Positions 1 to 7,094 are shown, counted from the first letter of the stretch. The stretch is 7,406 bases of DNA from DASXTB01 sp036505615 (GCA_036505615.1 DASXTB010000321.1:1-7406), one strand, 5' to 3'. Program-made: numbers and translations. The notes: generated by a model not told the origin, from the letters alone.

Positions 1-44
1 CGCAATCGAATAATGGACTTCCTCAGCCCAAGTCCCTATACTTG

Positions 45-1688
45 ATGATTATTTTACCTATGTTTTCAACTGCACTCCTGTCTATTTTCCTGCTTCTGGC
101 TCCGGCTGTCACTGGCCCTCAAAGCCCCCCAAAGAAAGCCAAAGCGGAAGAAAACTACTTCAAAAAGTGGCTGGAACAGGATGTCACTTACATTATCACT
201 CCCGAAGAGCGCGAAATATACAAAAACCTGGCAACCAGCGAGGAACGCGAGGCGTTCATCGAGCAGTTCTGGCTGAGGCGCGACCCCGACCCCAACACGG
301 CCCTGAATGAATTCAAGGAAGAACACTATCGGCGGCTGGCGTACGCAAACGACCACTTTTCAACAGGCATGCCCGGCTGGAAGACAGACCGGGGAAGGAT
401 CTACATCATTCACGGAAAGCCCGACTCGATTGAAGACCATGCCGCCGGAGAAACCTATTATCGACCGAGATCGGAGGGTGGCGGGAACACCACAACATTT
501 GCGTTTGAAGTGTGGCACTACAGGCATTTGGAAGGAGTTGGCAGCGACATTGACGTGGAGTTTGTCGATAAGAGTATGTCCGGCCATTACGAGCTGGCCA
601 TGGATGAAATAGATAAGGACATGCTCACCAACGTTCCCAACCTGGGGTTAACGTGGTCTGAGCTGCGCAAGGGCGGAGACAAGTCCGAGCGCCTCGGTAC
701 GCGCTATTTCGCCAACGAAGCGGCGCGCAGGATGGCCGATCCGATGCGCACCATCAGCGCGAAGGATTTTGGGTTTCAAAGAATAGAGCGGCTGGCCAAG
801 TTGCAGCGACCGTCGGAAATCCGCTACAAGGATCTGGAGCAGTCAGTCAGCGCGCAACTGCACTACGATCAGTTGCCGTTCCAGGTTCGCGTGGACATGA
901 TTAAAGCCACGGCCACCGATTACCTGGTCCCTGTGACTTTTTATTTTGACCGGTCGCTCCTCGGTTACAAGCATTCCGGCCCCATCCGCGCTGCCCTGTT
1001 AAGCGTCTACGGGAGAGTTGAGACCATAAACCGGACGACGGCTTTCGCCTTTGATGACGACGTAAACGCGTACTTCAACGAAGAAGAGATGCAGTCGATA
1101 GGAAAGCGGTCTGTTTATCAGAAAAACATTCCCCTCAAGCCGGGGCGGTACAAGCTGACGGCGGTCGTGAAGGATACTGTCAGCGGCAAATTGGGGACGC
1201 TGGAACGAGGCATTATCGTTCCCGGAGATTCCTCCACAGATTCCTCCACGGGAATTTCCATGAGCGACATCATTCTGGCCGACCGTATTTTCCCCGCCAG
1301 CCAGGGAGAATTCATCAGTGATCCGTTCGTTCTAGGGACGGTGAAGGTCTATCCTAACTCTTCCAACCGGTTTTCGAGAGGTCAGGCGCTCGGCTTCTAT
1401 GTGGAGATTTACAATGCGCCCGTCGATTCTCAAACTTTGGAACCGGGAGTAAAGATCGATCTGCGTTTGAGCCGGCAGGGAAAAGTAATAGAGACACCTT
1501 TTAAGAATCTGGAGAGCAGGCTGCACGCCTACGGGGACCGCTATTTTATGTCGTCGCTGATGAATACCGATCCGCTGGAGCCGGGAAACTATACGCTGAC
1601 GCTGGTAGTGCGGGACAAGACTAAGGGAACGGAAGTTTCGAGATCGGTCGCTTTTACTCTGGTGGAACGGACCATGGTCGCGCATTGA
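45..1688 (+). CDS. Exported GWxTD-domain protein of unknown function
   Basis: The product has 547 residues from this ATG. A hydrophobic N-terminal segment (about residues 5-24, rich in Leu, Ile and Phe) looks like a signal peptide or anchor, so it probably acts in the envelope or periplasm. Residues about 55-130 carry the full GWxTD signature: an EER-F-EQFW-RRDP stretch, an NE-F-EEHYRRL-YAN stretch, then GWKTDRG at 111-117 and HGKPD at 123-127. The rest is beta-rich, with a segment near 280-345 and a C-terminal sandwich-like segment near 428-541 ending in EPGNYTLTLVVRD. GWxTD proteins are recurrent in Acidobacteriota and Bacteroidota, but I know of no established reaction for them. The start is uncertain: no Shine-Dalgarno is visible, TTG at 42 and ATG at 60 are alternatives, and the frame is open to base 3, so the true start may lie outside the window. 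It converges on the - strand gene downstream. Family call firm, function unknown. Confidence 0.9.
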   Translation: MIILPMFSTALLSIFLLLAPAVTGPQSPPKKAKAEENYFKKWLEQDVTYIITPEEREIYKNLATSEEREAFIEQFWLRRDPDPNTALNEFKEEHYRRLAYANDHFSTGMPGWKTDRGRIYIIHGKPDSIEDHAAGETYYRPRSEGGGNTTTFAFEVWHYRHLEGVGSDIDVEFVDKSMSGHYELAMDEIDKDMLTNVPNLGLTWSELRKGGDKSERLGTRYFANEAARRMADPMRTISAKDFGFQRIERLAKLQRPSEIRYKDLEQSVSAQLHYDQLPFQVRVDMIKATATDYLVPVTFYFDRSLLGYKHSGPIRAALLSVYGRVETINRTTAFAFDDDVNAYFNEEEMQSIGKRSVYQKNIPLKPGRYKLTAVVKDTVSGKLGTLERGIIVPGDSSTDSSTGISMSDIILADRIFPASQGEFISDPFVLGTVKVYPNSSNRFSRGQALGFYVEIYNAPVDSQTLEPGVKIDLRLSRQGKVIETPFKNLESRLHAYGDRYFMSSLMNTDPLEPGNYTLTLVVRDKTKGTEVSRSVAFTLVERTMVAH

Positions 1689-1723
1689 TGGAGCCGTGGA
1701 TCTCTGAGCGTGTTGCCCGATCC

Positions 1724-1878
1724 GAGCGCGAGCGTGAGCGAGCGTGGAGATCAAAATGAGGAACTAAATCGACCCTCTGCTGCAAGCGAACAAATGGTCA
1801 CTGAGCGACACTCCAAGTCTCTTTGAGCCGGCTCCAGTGAACTCTCGTTGATCTGCACACTCGCTGACGCTCGCGCTC
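1724..1878. repeat. Long-range inverted repeat of GAGCGN hexamers in the convergent gap
   Basis: The left arm, 1724-1746, consists of consecutive GAGCGN hexamers (GAGCGC, GAGCGT, GAGCGA). The right arm, 1856-1878, is its reverse complement with 21 of 23 positions matching, and the spacer is 109 bases. The palindrome GAGCCGGCTC lies inside the spacer at 1825-1834. The gap 1689-1976 holds no credible gene. The element sits between two converging genes, so it could fold in transcripts from either side, but no T-tract follows it. Similar GAGCG-rich patches occur between genes in GC-rich environmental genomes, so an interspersed repeat is my preferred reading; this is inference. Confidence 0.55.
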
Positions 1879-1930
1879 TGATTTCGGCAGCGCCTCTGTG
1901 AGCGCCGCGACTGCAAACCTCAAATCAGTC

Positions 1931-1976
1931 CATTTACGGATAATCCGATCCACGCTAATTCGTGTTCATCTGTGCC
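1931..1976 (-). repeat. Degenerate periodic intergenic repeat (CACAGATGAACACG type)
   Basis: Read on the - strand this stretch begins CACAGATGAACACGAATT and continues through GCGTGGATCGGATTATCCG, an irregular succession of roughly ten-base units with alternating CAC/GAT and TTA/GAA words. It starts directly after the stop codon of the - strand gene and codes for nothing plausible. Closely similar wording (CACAGATGAACACAGAT) is a familiar interspersed repeat in many environmental bacterial genomes, from memory and not from a search here. Repeat status rests on that resemblance. Confidence 0.4.
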
Positions 1977-2681
1977 CTAAATGGCCAGTTCTCCCCCGTA
2001 CATCATGCTCTTGATTTTGAACGTCACAAACACGCGCTGGTTGACAGGCGAAAGATAAAGATCAAACTTGACTTCCTTGTCTTCCGGCGACACGGCAGGT
2101 TTGTCTCCCACCATTCGAGGAAAAACGAATTTCGCTCCGGTTCCATCCGGGCTGGGAGGATAATATTCCTCCAGCTCGATGCGGCCCAGGCGATCGCTGA
2201 TCAGATAGCAGCTCTGTTTGAGCTGTTCTTTTTTGGTGTTTTCCAGGTAACGCTGAACATTCATGCGCCGCTCCTGATCGTTGGTGGAGTACTCGACGGC
2301 AACGATGATCGTCTTGCTGAAATCTATTTTCAGTATTCGGCCGAACTTAGCATCAATCTCGGCCTTTTCTCCTTCGCTTTTCGAGTCGTAGTTATTCATC
2401 AATTGCATAGTTCGCACGTATGCCTGACGGACAGGAAGCGCCGAAAAAAACCTCACTACGATGTAGTTGTACAGCTCCTTGTCGCCGGCCACACCGGTCC
2501 CTTTGCCCCCCACTTGTTCGGCCGTGGTCTGCGTTCTTGCCCAGGGCGAGTCACTGAGCATTTTGTTTGTTTCGCCTTTCTTCCACTCCGTGTAAGGCTT
2601 CTCCCAGAAATCTTTGGCCAGGAGCAGTCCCCCGCCCAGGAAAGCGACGATACTAAGGATACGAAGTTCTCTACAGCTCAT
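1977..2681 (-). CDS. Uncharacterised exported or membrane-anchored protein with W/SPWA motif
   Basis: The product has 234 residues. Residues about 8-22 are a hydrophobic helix (ILSIVAFLGGGLLLA) after an Arg-containing start, consistent with a signal peptide or N-terminal anchor without a lipobox. Just behind it, residues 26-48 carry an aromatic-rich signature, W-x3-Y-x2-W followed by NKMLSDSPWA. Later landmarks are a polar helical stretch with NNYDSKSEGEKAEID, a GRIELEEYYPPSPDGTGAKFVFPR segment, and a beta-type C-terminus ending GGELAI. I do not recognise a named family or catalytic motif; the SPWA pattern resembles short hypothetical proteins of Acidobacteriota. The start was chosen because GAGGAG lies 6 bases upstream and the helix begins immediately; a longer frame back to 2792 would translate the repeat DNA at 2722-2749. 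It is divergent from the large TPR gene and convergent with the GWxTD gene. A 253-residue antisense frame lacks such features. Confidence 0.8.
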   Translation of the reverse strand: MSCRELRILSIVAFLGGGLLLAKDFWEKPYTEWKKGETNKMLSDSPWARTQTTAEQVGGKGTGVAGDKELYNYIVVRFFSALPVRQAYVRTMQLMNNYDSKSEGEKAEIDAKFGRILKIDFSKTIIVAVEYSTNDQERRMNVQRYLENTKKEQLKQSCYLISDRLGRIELEEYYPPSPDGTGAKFVFPRMVGDKPAVSPEDKEVKFDLYLSPVNQRVFVTFKIKSMMYGGELAI

Positions 2682-2687
2682 GACAGG

Positions 2688-2693
2688 CTCCTC
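2688..2693 (-). promoter_or_regulatory. Strong Shine-Dalgarno deciding the start of the - strand gene
   Basis: On the - strand the sequence reads GAGGAG, then CCTGTC, then ATG. This near-ideal motif with 6-base spacing fixes the start at 2681 and excludes the upstream ATG at 2792. Confidence 0.8.
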
Positions 2694-2721
2694 TTTTACT
2701 GGATTGAGTTTCCCATAAATT

Positions 2722-2749
2722 AACCACAAAGGCGCGAAGACACCAAGGG
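2722..2749 (+). repeat. ACCACAAAGG-type degenerate intergenic repeat, copy A
   Basis: The stretch begins ACCACAAAGGCGCGAAGACA and runs on to CCAAGGG, an irregular purine-rich pattern with AAGG/GACAC words spaced about ten bases apart. It resembles two further stretches in the same gap (2814-2836 read on the - strand, and 2845-2867). It lies upstream of the - strand gene start, so it belongs to that gene's leader or promoter region. Wording of this kind (ACCACAAAGGCACGAAGGACAC) recurs between genes in Acidobacteriota and other environmental genomes, by recollection only. Confidence 0.45.
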
Positions 2750-2813
2750 CTTTTGGTCTGTTCGAGATATTCCGAACCGCGACCTGATTCAAGGGACCTG
2801 CCGGTGAACCGCT

Positions 2814-2867
2814 GTGTCCTTAGTGTCCCTTGTGGTTTCTTTTCACCACCAAGGACACAGCGGACAC
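2814..2867. repeat. Imperfect hairpin made of two inverted repeat copies in the divergent gap
   Basis: The left arm 2814-2836 and right arm 2845-2867 are reverse complements at 18 of 23 positions, with an 8-base pyrimidine loop TTCTTTTC. Both arms contain blocks complementary to GGACAC and ACCAC, so each is a copy of the same degenerate repeat as 2722-2749. The hairpin sits 107 bases before the TPR gene start and 132 bases from the - strand gene start. It could be a mobile-repeat remnant, or could influence the leader of either gene. No convincing promoter hexamers were found in the 293-base gap. Confidence 0.5.
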
Positions 2868-2965
2868 CACGCGTGTAAGACGCTTTTCGCATAAAGGCGG
2901 CACGCAACGTCGCCAGCATAATGCCGTCTGCCTGCGTTTTACGTCCATGGACACGTGTTAAGATT

Positions 2966-2969
2966 AGGA
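2966..2969 (+). promoter_or_regulatory. Shine-Dalgarno selecting the inner start of the first TPR gene
   Basis: AGGA lies 5 bases before ATG at 2975, which opens directly into a textbook signal peptide. The earlier in-frame ATG at 2921 would add 18 polar residues ahead of it and has no comparable site. Confidence 0.65.
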
Positions 2970-2974
2970 CCTAT

Positions 2975-5248
2975 ATGAAGTACATTGGCACCGGAATCCT
3001 CTTCGTGCTGACCCCCATTCTCTTCACAATTCCAGCTCTGGCGCAGCAGGACGAGATCCAGCGCCACTTCGATGCCGCGCAGAAGTATCAGGCGGGCGGC
3101 GAAGTAACGCTCGCCGAAAGTGAGTTTCGTCAGGCCCTCGGCTTGGCTCTGGAACAACTGGGAGCGGTCTTCACAGACCAGCAGAACTACGATCAGGCGC
3201 TGAAGGCTTATTCTGAGGCCGCCGAAGCTCGCGCCAATTCCGACGAGGCGCTCATCGGCCAGGGAATTGTCTATCTACTTCGGAGAGATTCTGCCGCCGG
3301 AATCCAGGTGGTCGAAAAGGTCTTGGCGAGAAGTCCGTCCAATTTCCGCGCCCGGCATCTTCTGGCGAAATTGTACATGCTTGCGGGCCGTTTTAAAGAG
3401 GCGGTCAACGAGCTGGAAGAAGTGGTGGCCCGGGAACCGGGTGACCTGGGTGCTCCTTATACCCTGGCCCTAGTGTATTTGGAGGACAAGCGGCTGGAGC
3501 CGGCACGGAAAATCTTTAACGGTCTGATCAACTCGCTGGGGGATTCGGCCGAGTTGCGGATTTTGATTGGGCGCGCCTACAAGGAAATGCGCTTTCTTGA
3601 TCAGGCTGTCGACGAATTTCAGAAAGCGATAGCGGTAAATCCCAAGGCGCAGCGCGCGCACTTCTATCTGGGTCAAACATATCTGCTTCGCGAGGGAACG
3701 ACTAAGATTCCCAAAGCAATCGAGCTATTCCAGCGGGAGCTGACATTAAATCCCAACGACTTTTCCACAAACTTTCTGCTGGGCGTAGCCAACCGCGAGA
3801 CCCGCAATTTTCTACCGGCGGCCGAAGCTCTCCAACGGGCGGTGAAGGCCAACCCGAATTCAGCGGATGCTTACCATTATCTCGGCAGCTCACTGTTTGG
3901 CGCGGGGCAATATCAAAAAGCGGTGACCGTTCTCAAAAAGGCAATTGACCTGACCACGGATGTAAGCCGCAGCGATTATCAAGTGGCCAACACACACTAC
4001 ATTTTGAGCCAGGCGTACAGGAAGCTGGGCAACAACAAGGCGGCAGAGACAGAGCTCAAGTTGTCGAGCGATCTCAAATCCAAGTCCGCCGTGGCCGTCG
4101 CGGATTCCCTGGATGCATTTCTCAAAAGCGACAGCAGCGCTCGCGTCTCGGCTTTGTCCATGGAAGGGAAGGACAGCAAAGGCTCGGTGACACTTGAGAT
4201 CGACCTTCCCTCTCGACTCAGTACCAGGCAGGCCAAGCCTCTGGAATCGGACTTAAAGCAGACCGTCGCGACAATTTACAACGGCCTCGGGCTGCTGCGC
4301 GCGTCGCAGAGCGATTTTGCGCGGGCTTCTCTGTTGTTCGGCCGGGCCCTGGAGTGGAAGGAGGACTTAAGAGATCTGCGTTACAATGCCGGATTGACCT
4401 ATTACATGATGAAAGCTTACGACCGCGCGCTTCCGCTGCTGGAAAAAGAACTGGCCCTCAAGCCGGACAATCTTCAAATCCGCCATCTGCTGGGCCTTTC
4501 CTATTTTTACGTGGGCGATTTTGCCAAGGGCGAACCATTGCTGCGCGAGGTGCTGAGCGAAAAACCGCAGGATCCGGAGTTAAATCTATCGCTGGCAGTG
4601 ACGCTGCTTCGGACCGGCCGGAGCGGGGAAAGCGAAAAGCTCCTCCGCGCCCTGGTGGAAAAGAATCCTAAACAGGCCGGCCTTCATCTCTTGCTAGGAC
4701 AGGCCCTGGCGCAGCAGAGCTCCTACATGGCCGCTGCCTCTGAGTTTCAGGAGGCATTGCGGCTCGACCCCTTGCTTCCCGAAGGAAGCTATAACCTGGG
4801 CATGTCCTATTTGCGCTGGGGGAAGTTCGACGAAGCTGAAAATGCGTTCCGGCAGGAACTGCGAGCGCATCCCGACGATGCCAGGTCTCATTACCACCTT
4901 GGCTACATTCTCTTGATGAAGCACCAACTGGAGGATGGGATTGAGGAGATGAGCCGGGCGATCAAGCTTCGACCTGCTTACGCTGAGGCCCATTACCAGT
5001 TGGGGAAGACTTATCTGCAGCAGGGGAAGGTCGATCAGGCAAAGCAGAGCTTGGAAACAGCGTCAAGGATCGATCCGGAAAAGGACTACATCCATTACCA
5101 GCTGGCTCAAACCTATTTTCGATTAGGCCGAGAGTCAGATGCGCAGAAAGAGATGGAAAAATATCGAATGCTGAAGGCGCAGCATAGGAATTCCTCCGGT
5201 CCCGAAGGGATGACGCCCCCAGACGAGATGAGACATATTCCGCGATGA
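2975..5248 (+). CDS. Secreted large TPR protein with two solenoids
   Basis: The product has 757 residues. Residues 1-23 form a signal peptide with a Lys near the start, a hydrophobic core and a likely signal peptidase I site after ALA, so the mature protein should be periplasmic or secreted. About ten 34-residue TPR units cover residues about 24-368 (for example AHFYLGQTYLLREG and AYHYLGSSLFGAGQYQKA). A Ser/Lys-rich linker without TPR pattern spans 369-432 and includes GSVTLEIDLPSRL. A second solenoid of about nine units covers 433-737, and the tail is short, polar and Pro/Gly-containing. Units show the usual W/Y-LG-Y and A-P consensus spacing. TPRs are protein-binding scaffolds; there is no enzymatic domain, so the partner is unknown. 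The last unit of each solenoid shares a HY-L-Q-Y-RLG/KLG plus KEL/TEL-LK cap also found at the end of the next TPR gene. A role in envelope assembly, polysaccharide export or complex scaffolding is possible but not shown. Confidence 0.9.
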   Translation: MKYIGTGILFVLTPILFTIPALAQQDEIQRHFDAAQKYQAGGEVTLAESEFRQALGLALEQLGAVFTDQQNYDQALKAYSEAAEARANSDEALIGQGIVYLLRRDSAAGIQVVEKVLARSPSNFRARHLLAKLYMLAGRFKEAVNELEEVVAREPGDLGAPYTLALVYLEDKRLEPARKIFNGLINSLGDSAELRILIGRAYKEMRFLDQAVDEFQKAIAVNPKAQRAHFYLGQTYLLREGTTKIPKAIELFQRELTLNPNDFSTNFLLGVANRETRNFLPAAEALQRAVKANPNSADAYHYLGSSLFGAGQYQKAVTVLKKAIDLTTDVSRSDYQVANTHYILSQAYRKLGNNKAAETELKLSSDLKSKSAVAVADSLDAFLKSDSSARVSALSMEGKDSKGSVTLEIDLPSRLSTRQAKPLESDLKQTVATIYNGLGLLRASQSDFARASLLFGRALEWKEDLRDLRYNAGLTYYMMKAYDRALPLLEKELALKPDNLQIRHLLGLSYFYVGDFAKGEPLLREVLSEKPQDPELNLSLAVTLLRTGRSGESEKLLRALVEKNPKQAGLHLLLGQALAQQSSYMAAASEFQEALRLDPLLPEGSYNLGMSYLRWGKFDEAENAFRQELRAHPDDARSHYHLGYILLMKHQLEDGIEEMSRAIKLRPAYAEAHYQLGKTYLQQGKVDQAKQSLETASRIDPEKDYIHYQLAQTYFRLGRESDAQKEMEKYRMLKAQHRNSSGPEGMTPPDEMRHIPR

Positions 5249-5266
5249 GTCCAAAGTGCGTGCCTC

Positions 5267-5272
5267 TATAAT
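5267..5272 (+). promoter_or_regulatory. Possible -10 box before the second TPR gene
   Basis: An exact TATAAT lies 18 bases after the stop codon of the upstream gene. No recognisable TTGACA-like hexamer occurs at 16-18 bases upstream and there is no TGn extension, so this could be chance. If used, transcription would begin near 5279 with a leader of about 250 bases containing the hairpins at 5315-5417. Confidence 0.22.
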
Positions 5273-5314
5273 GCTCAGGTTCGTTTTCTTCTCCGCGCGC
5301 AGCGATTCTCACTG

Positions 5315-5417
5315 GACCGCGAGGCGGTCACATAGAGTAGCCGGGGGCAGAGCGCGTTTTTTGCGCGCCGCCCGCGGTCGACATCCCACCACCAGCGTTC
5401 GCACCCTGAAGGGGTGC
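5315..5417. repeat. Cluster of three hairpins, probable composite interspersed repeat
   Basis: Three stem-loops follow one another. First is GACCGC-GAG-GCGGTC at 5315-5329, perfect. Second is a GC-rich imperfect hairpin at 5341-5377 whose core is GCGCG (5352-5356) and CGCGC (5364-5368) around a T6 tract. Third is GCACCC-TGAAG-GGGTGC at 5401-5417, perfect. They occupy the 283-base gap between the two TPR genes, and no gene other than the artificial extension of the downstream frame fits there. The order (GACCGC hairpin, GTAGCCGGGGGC, then a GCACCC hairpin) resembles composite repeats I recall from acidobacterial and planctomycete genomes; copy number cannot be tested here. A structured leader for the downstream gene is the alternative. 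Confidence 0.5.
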
Positions 5418-5531
5418 AATAGGAATATCCAAGAATTTCACCCGCGCCGTAGCGTCAGTGAGCACTCTGGTCTGTTACCGACTCTTTGTCCATCCCCTCT
5501 TTTTGCCGAAATCAATTTGCGCCACTCGCTA

Positions 5532-7073
5532 ATGAGCCTACTTCTGCCCGTCACACTTCTCTTCTTTCTCGCGCAAGCAAAGCCCGCGCGCCAGGCGCAG
5601 CCGGCGCAGCAGATCGAGCGCGTGGTGCGGCTGATGCAGTCCGGCAAGATGGAGGAAGCGGAGCAGGCGCTGTCGAATATTCTTCGCTCTGACCGGCGCA
5701 ATGCCAATGCCCTGAATCTGCTTGGCATCTTGCGTGGCGAGCAGAACCGCCCGGACGACGCGGAAAAGCTATTTCTTCAGGCGCTGGAGATCAATCCCAA
5801 GCTGGTGGGAGCGGCTGTCAACCTGGGCTATCTCTATCGCAAGACGGAGCGGCCGGAAGAGGCCCTGTCTGCGTTTACGCGCGCCGACAAGATTCAACCC
5901 GGCGATCCGGAGATTCAGTTCAACATCGCTTCTCTGCGCGCCGACGCCGGCGCCTACAGCACCTCGCTGGCGGTGTTGGAGAAGATCGCCCAGGCCGATC
6001 GTCCGCCCGAGTATGCGCTGGTGCTGGCGCGCTGTTATCTAGGGTTGGGACGGTTGGAAGATCTGAGGAAGTTACTCTCCGAGATGCGCTCGATGCAGGC
6101 CCGATCTCCAGCAGTTCTGGCCGAGCTGGCTCAGCTTCTGATGAATGCAAAGCTTTTAGACGAAGCCATTGATTTCCTGGAAAGCATCGAGGGCCCGGCG
6201 GCAACGTCGTTTCCGGTCACATTCAATCTCGGCGAGGCCTACCAGATGAAAGGCAGTCTGGGAAAGGCGGCCGAGCGTTACCGCGCGGCGCTCAGAGCCC
6301 AGCCCCATTCGGTGGAAACCTTAAAGCGCCTCGCCGTGATCGCGCAGCGAACGGCAAAATGGGAAGAGATGTTTCAGTACCTCGGTCAGGCCAAAGCTCT
6401 GGCCCCCAACTCAGGCGCGCTTTTGTACGGATTTGCGCTGGCCGCGCTGCGGACCAATCACCTCGGAGACGCGCAGCAGGCGATTCGTCAAGCGCTGGAT
6501 CTGGAACCGGAAAACGCGGAGTATCTTTACTTCTATGGCATCACGCTAATGAGTTTTTCAGATATTCCTCCGGCAATCGAGACTTTTAGAAAATATGTGC
6601 GAATGAAGCCGCAGGATGCCATGGGTTATCTCGCTCTGGCTTTCGCGCTCTACGAGTCAGCCCAGTATGACGAAGCCTTGAGCGCATTAAATCGCTGTAG
6701 AGAGCTCAATCCTGACCTGGTGGAGCCCTTCTACTATCTTGGAATGATCGCTCACAACCGGGGTGAAAGCCAAAAAGCGCTGGATTACCTCAATCAGGTT
6801 GTGGCGCGCGATCCCACGCATGCTGCGGCGCACTCCGGCCTCGGGGCTGTTTATTTCAAGCTGGGAGAATTGGCGAAAGCGAAAAATGAACTGGAGCTGG
6901 CGATAAGCCTGAACCCAAGCCATGCCACCACTCACTACCAGCTTAGCCAGGTGCTGGTGCGCCTTAACCAGCGGGAAGAGGCTGAAAAGGAACTGAAGCT
7001 GTACACGGAGTTGAAGGCGAAGGCGGAAGAGGCGCGCTCAGCCGCATCGCGGCTGCTTGCGACGAAGCCTTAG
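5532..7073 (+). CDS. Secreted TPR protein of about 14 repeats
   Basis: The product has 513 residues from this ATG. Residues 1-16 (SLLLPVTLLFFLAQA) are a short hydrophobic signal with a likely cleavage site after AQA, followed by a Pro/Ala/Gln-rich spacer. About 14 consecutive TPR units then fill residues about 28-495, for example ALNLLGILRGEQNRPDDAEK, AAVNLGYLYRKTERPEEAL and AHSGLGAVYFKLGELAKAK, and end in a charged Lys/Glu/Ala helix. It is one uninterrupted solenoid with no linker or catalytic domain, so it should be an exported scaffold with unknown partners. Start choice: the frame stays open to 5256, but those 92 extra residues are Arg/His-rich translation of hairpin DNA. There is no clear Shine-Dalgarno at 5532. 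TTG at 5517 would add five residues including Arg and His before the hydrophobic core, a more typical signal peptide, and is a serious alternative. A palindrome followed by TTTT lies 22 bases after the stop. Confidence 0.87.
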   Translation: MSLLLPVTLLFFLAQAKPARQAQPAQQIERVVRLMQSGKMEEAEQALSNILRSDRRNANALNLLGILRGEQNRPDDAEKLFLQALEINPKLVGAAVNLGYLYRKTERPEEALSAFTRADKIQPGDPEIQFNIASLRADAGAYSTSLAVLEKIAQADRPPEYALVLARCYLGLGRLEDLRKLLSEMRSMQARSPAVLAELAQLLMNAKLLDEAIDFLESIEGPAATSFPVTFNLGEAYQMKGSLGKAAERYRAALRAQPHSVETLKRLAVIAQRTAKWEEMFQYLGQAKALAPNSGALLYGFALAALRTNHLGDAQQAIRQALDLEPENAEYLYFYGITLMSFSDIPPAIETFRKYVRMKPQDAMGYLALAFALYESAQYDEALSALNRCRELNPDLVEPFYYLGMIAHNRGESQKALDYLNQVVARDPTHAAAHSGLGAVYFKLGELAKAKNELELAISLNPSHATTHYQLSQVLVRLNQREEAEKELKLYTELKAKAEEARSAASRLLATKP

Positions 7074-7094
7074 GGCAAAGCAGTACCTGGGAGT

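Noticed and set aside
1332..1754. 140-residue - strand open frame
   Set aside because: It is antisense to the C-terminal part of the GWxTD gene, Arg/His/Gln-rich, and without a signal or motif.
1962..2723. 253-residue + strand open frame opposite the - strand gene
   Set aside because: It is antisense to a frame with a strong Shine-Dalgarno and a hydrophobic N-terminal helix. Its own sequence is rich in His, Phe and Arg with no domain pattern and no ribosome site, typical of a shadow frame.
2722..2867. CRISPR-like array in the divergent gap
   Set aside because: The repeats are degenerate, differ in orientation and have unequal spacing, and no cas gene is nearby.
2671..2919. 82-residue - strand open frame in the divergent gap
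   Set aside because: It is mostly translation of the ACCAC-AAGG repeats and overlaps the start of the real - strand gene in another frame.
2959..2964. TAAGAT as a -10 box for the first TPR gene
   Set aside because: It matches the consensus at only 4 of 6 positions, has no -35 partner, and would start transcription almost at the ATG, ahead of which a Shine-Dalgarno is clearly present.
5256..5531. Extended N-terminus of the second TPR protein
   Set aside because: The 92 residues translate hairpin DNA, are basic and unlike TPR sequence, and would bury a signal peptide inside the protein.
2975..7073. A defence or toxin-antitoxin system based on the TPR genes
   Set aside because: Both proteins are exported and contain no nuclease, ATPase, protease or DNA-binding domain, so there is no support beyond the presence of repeats.
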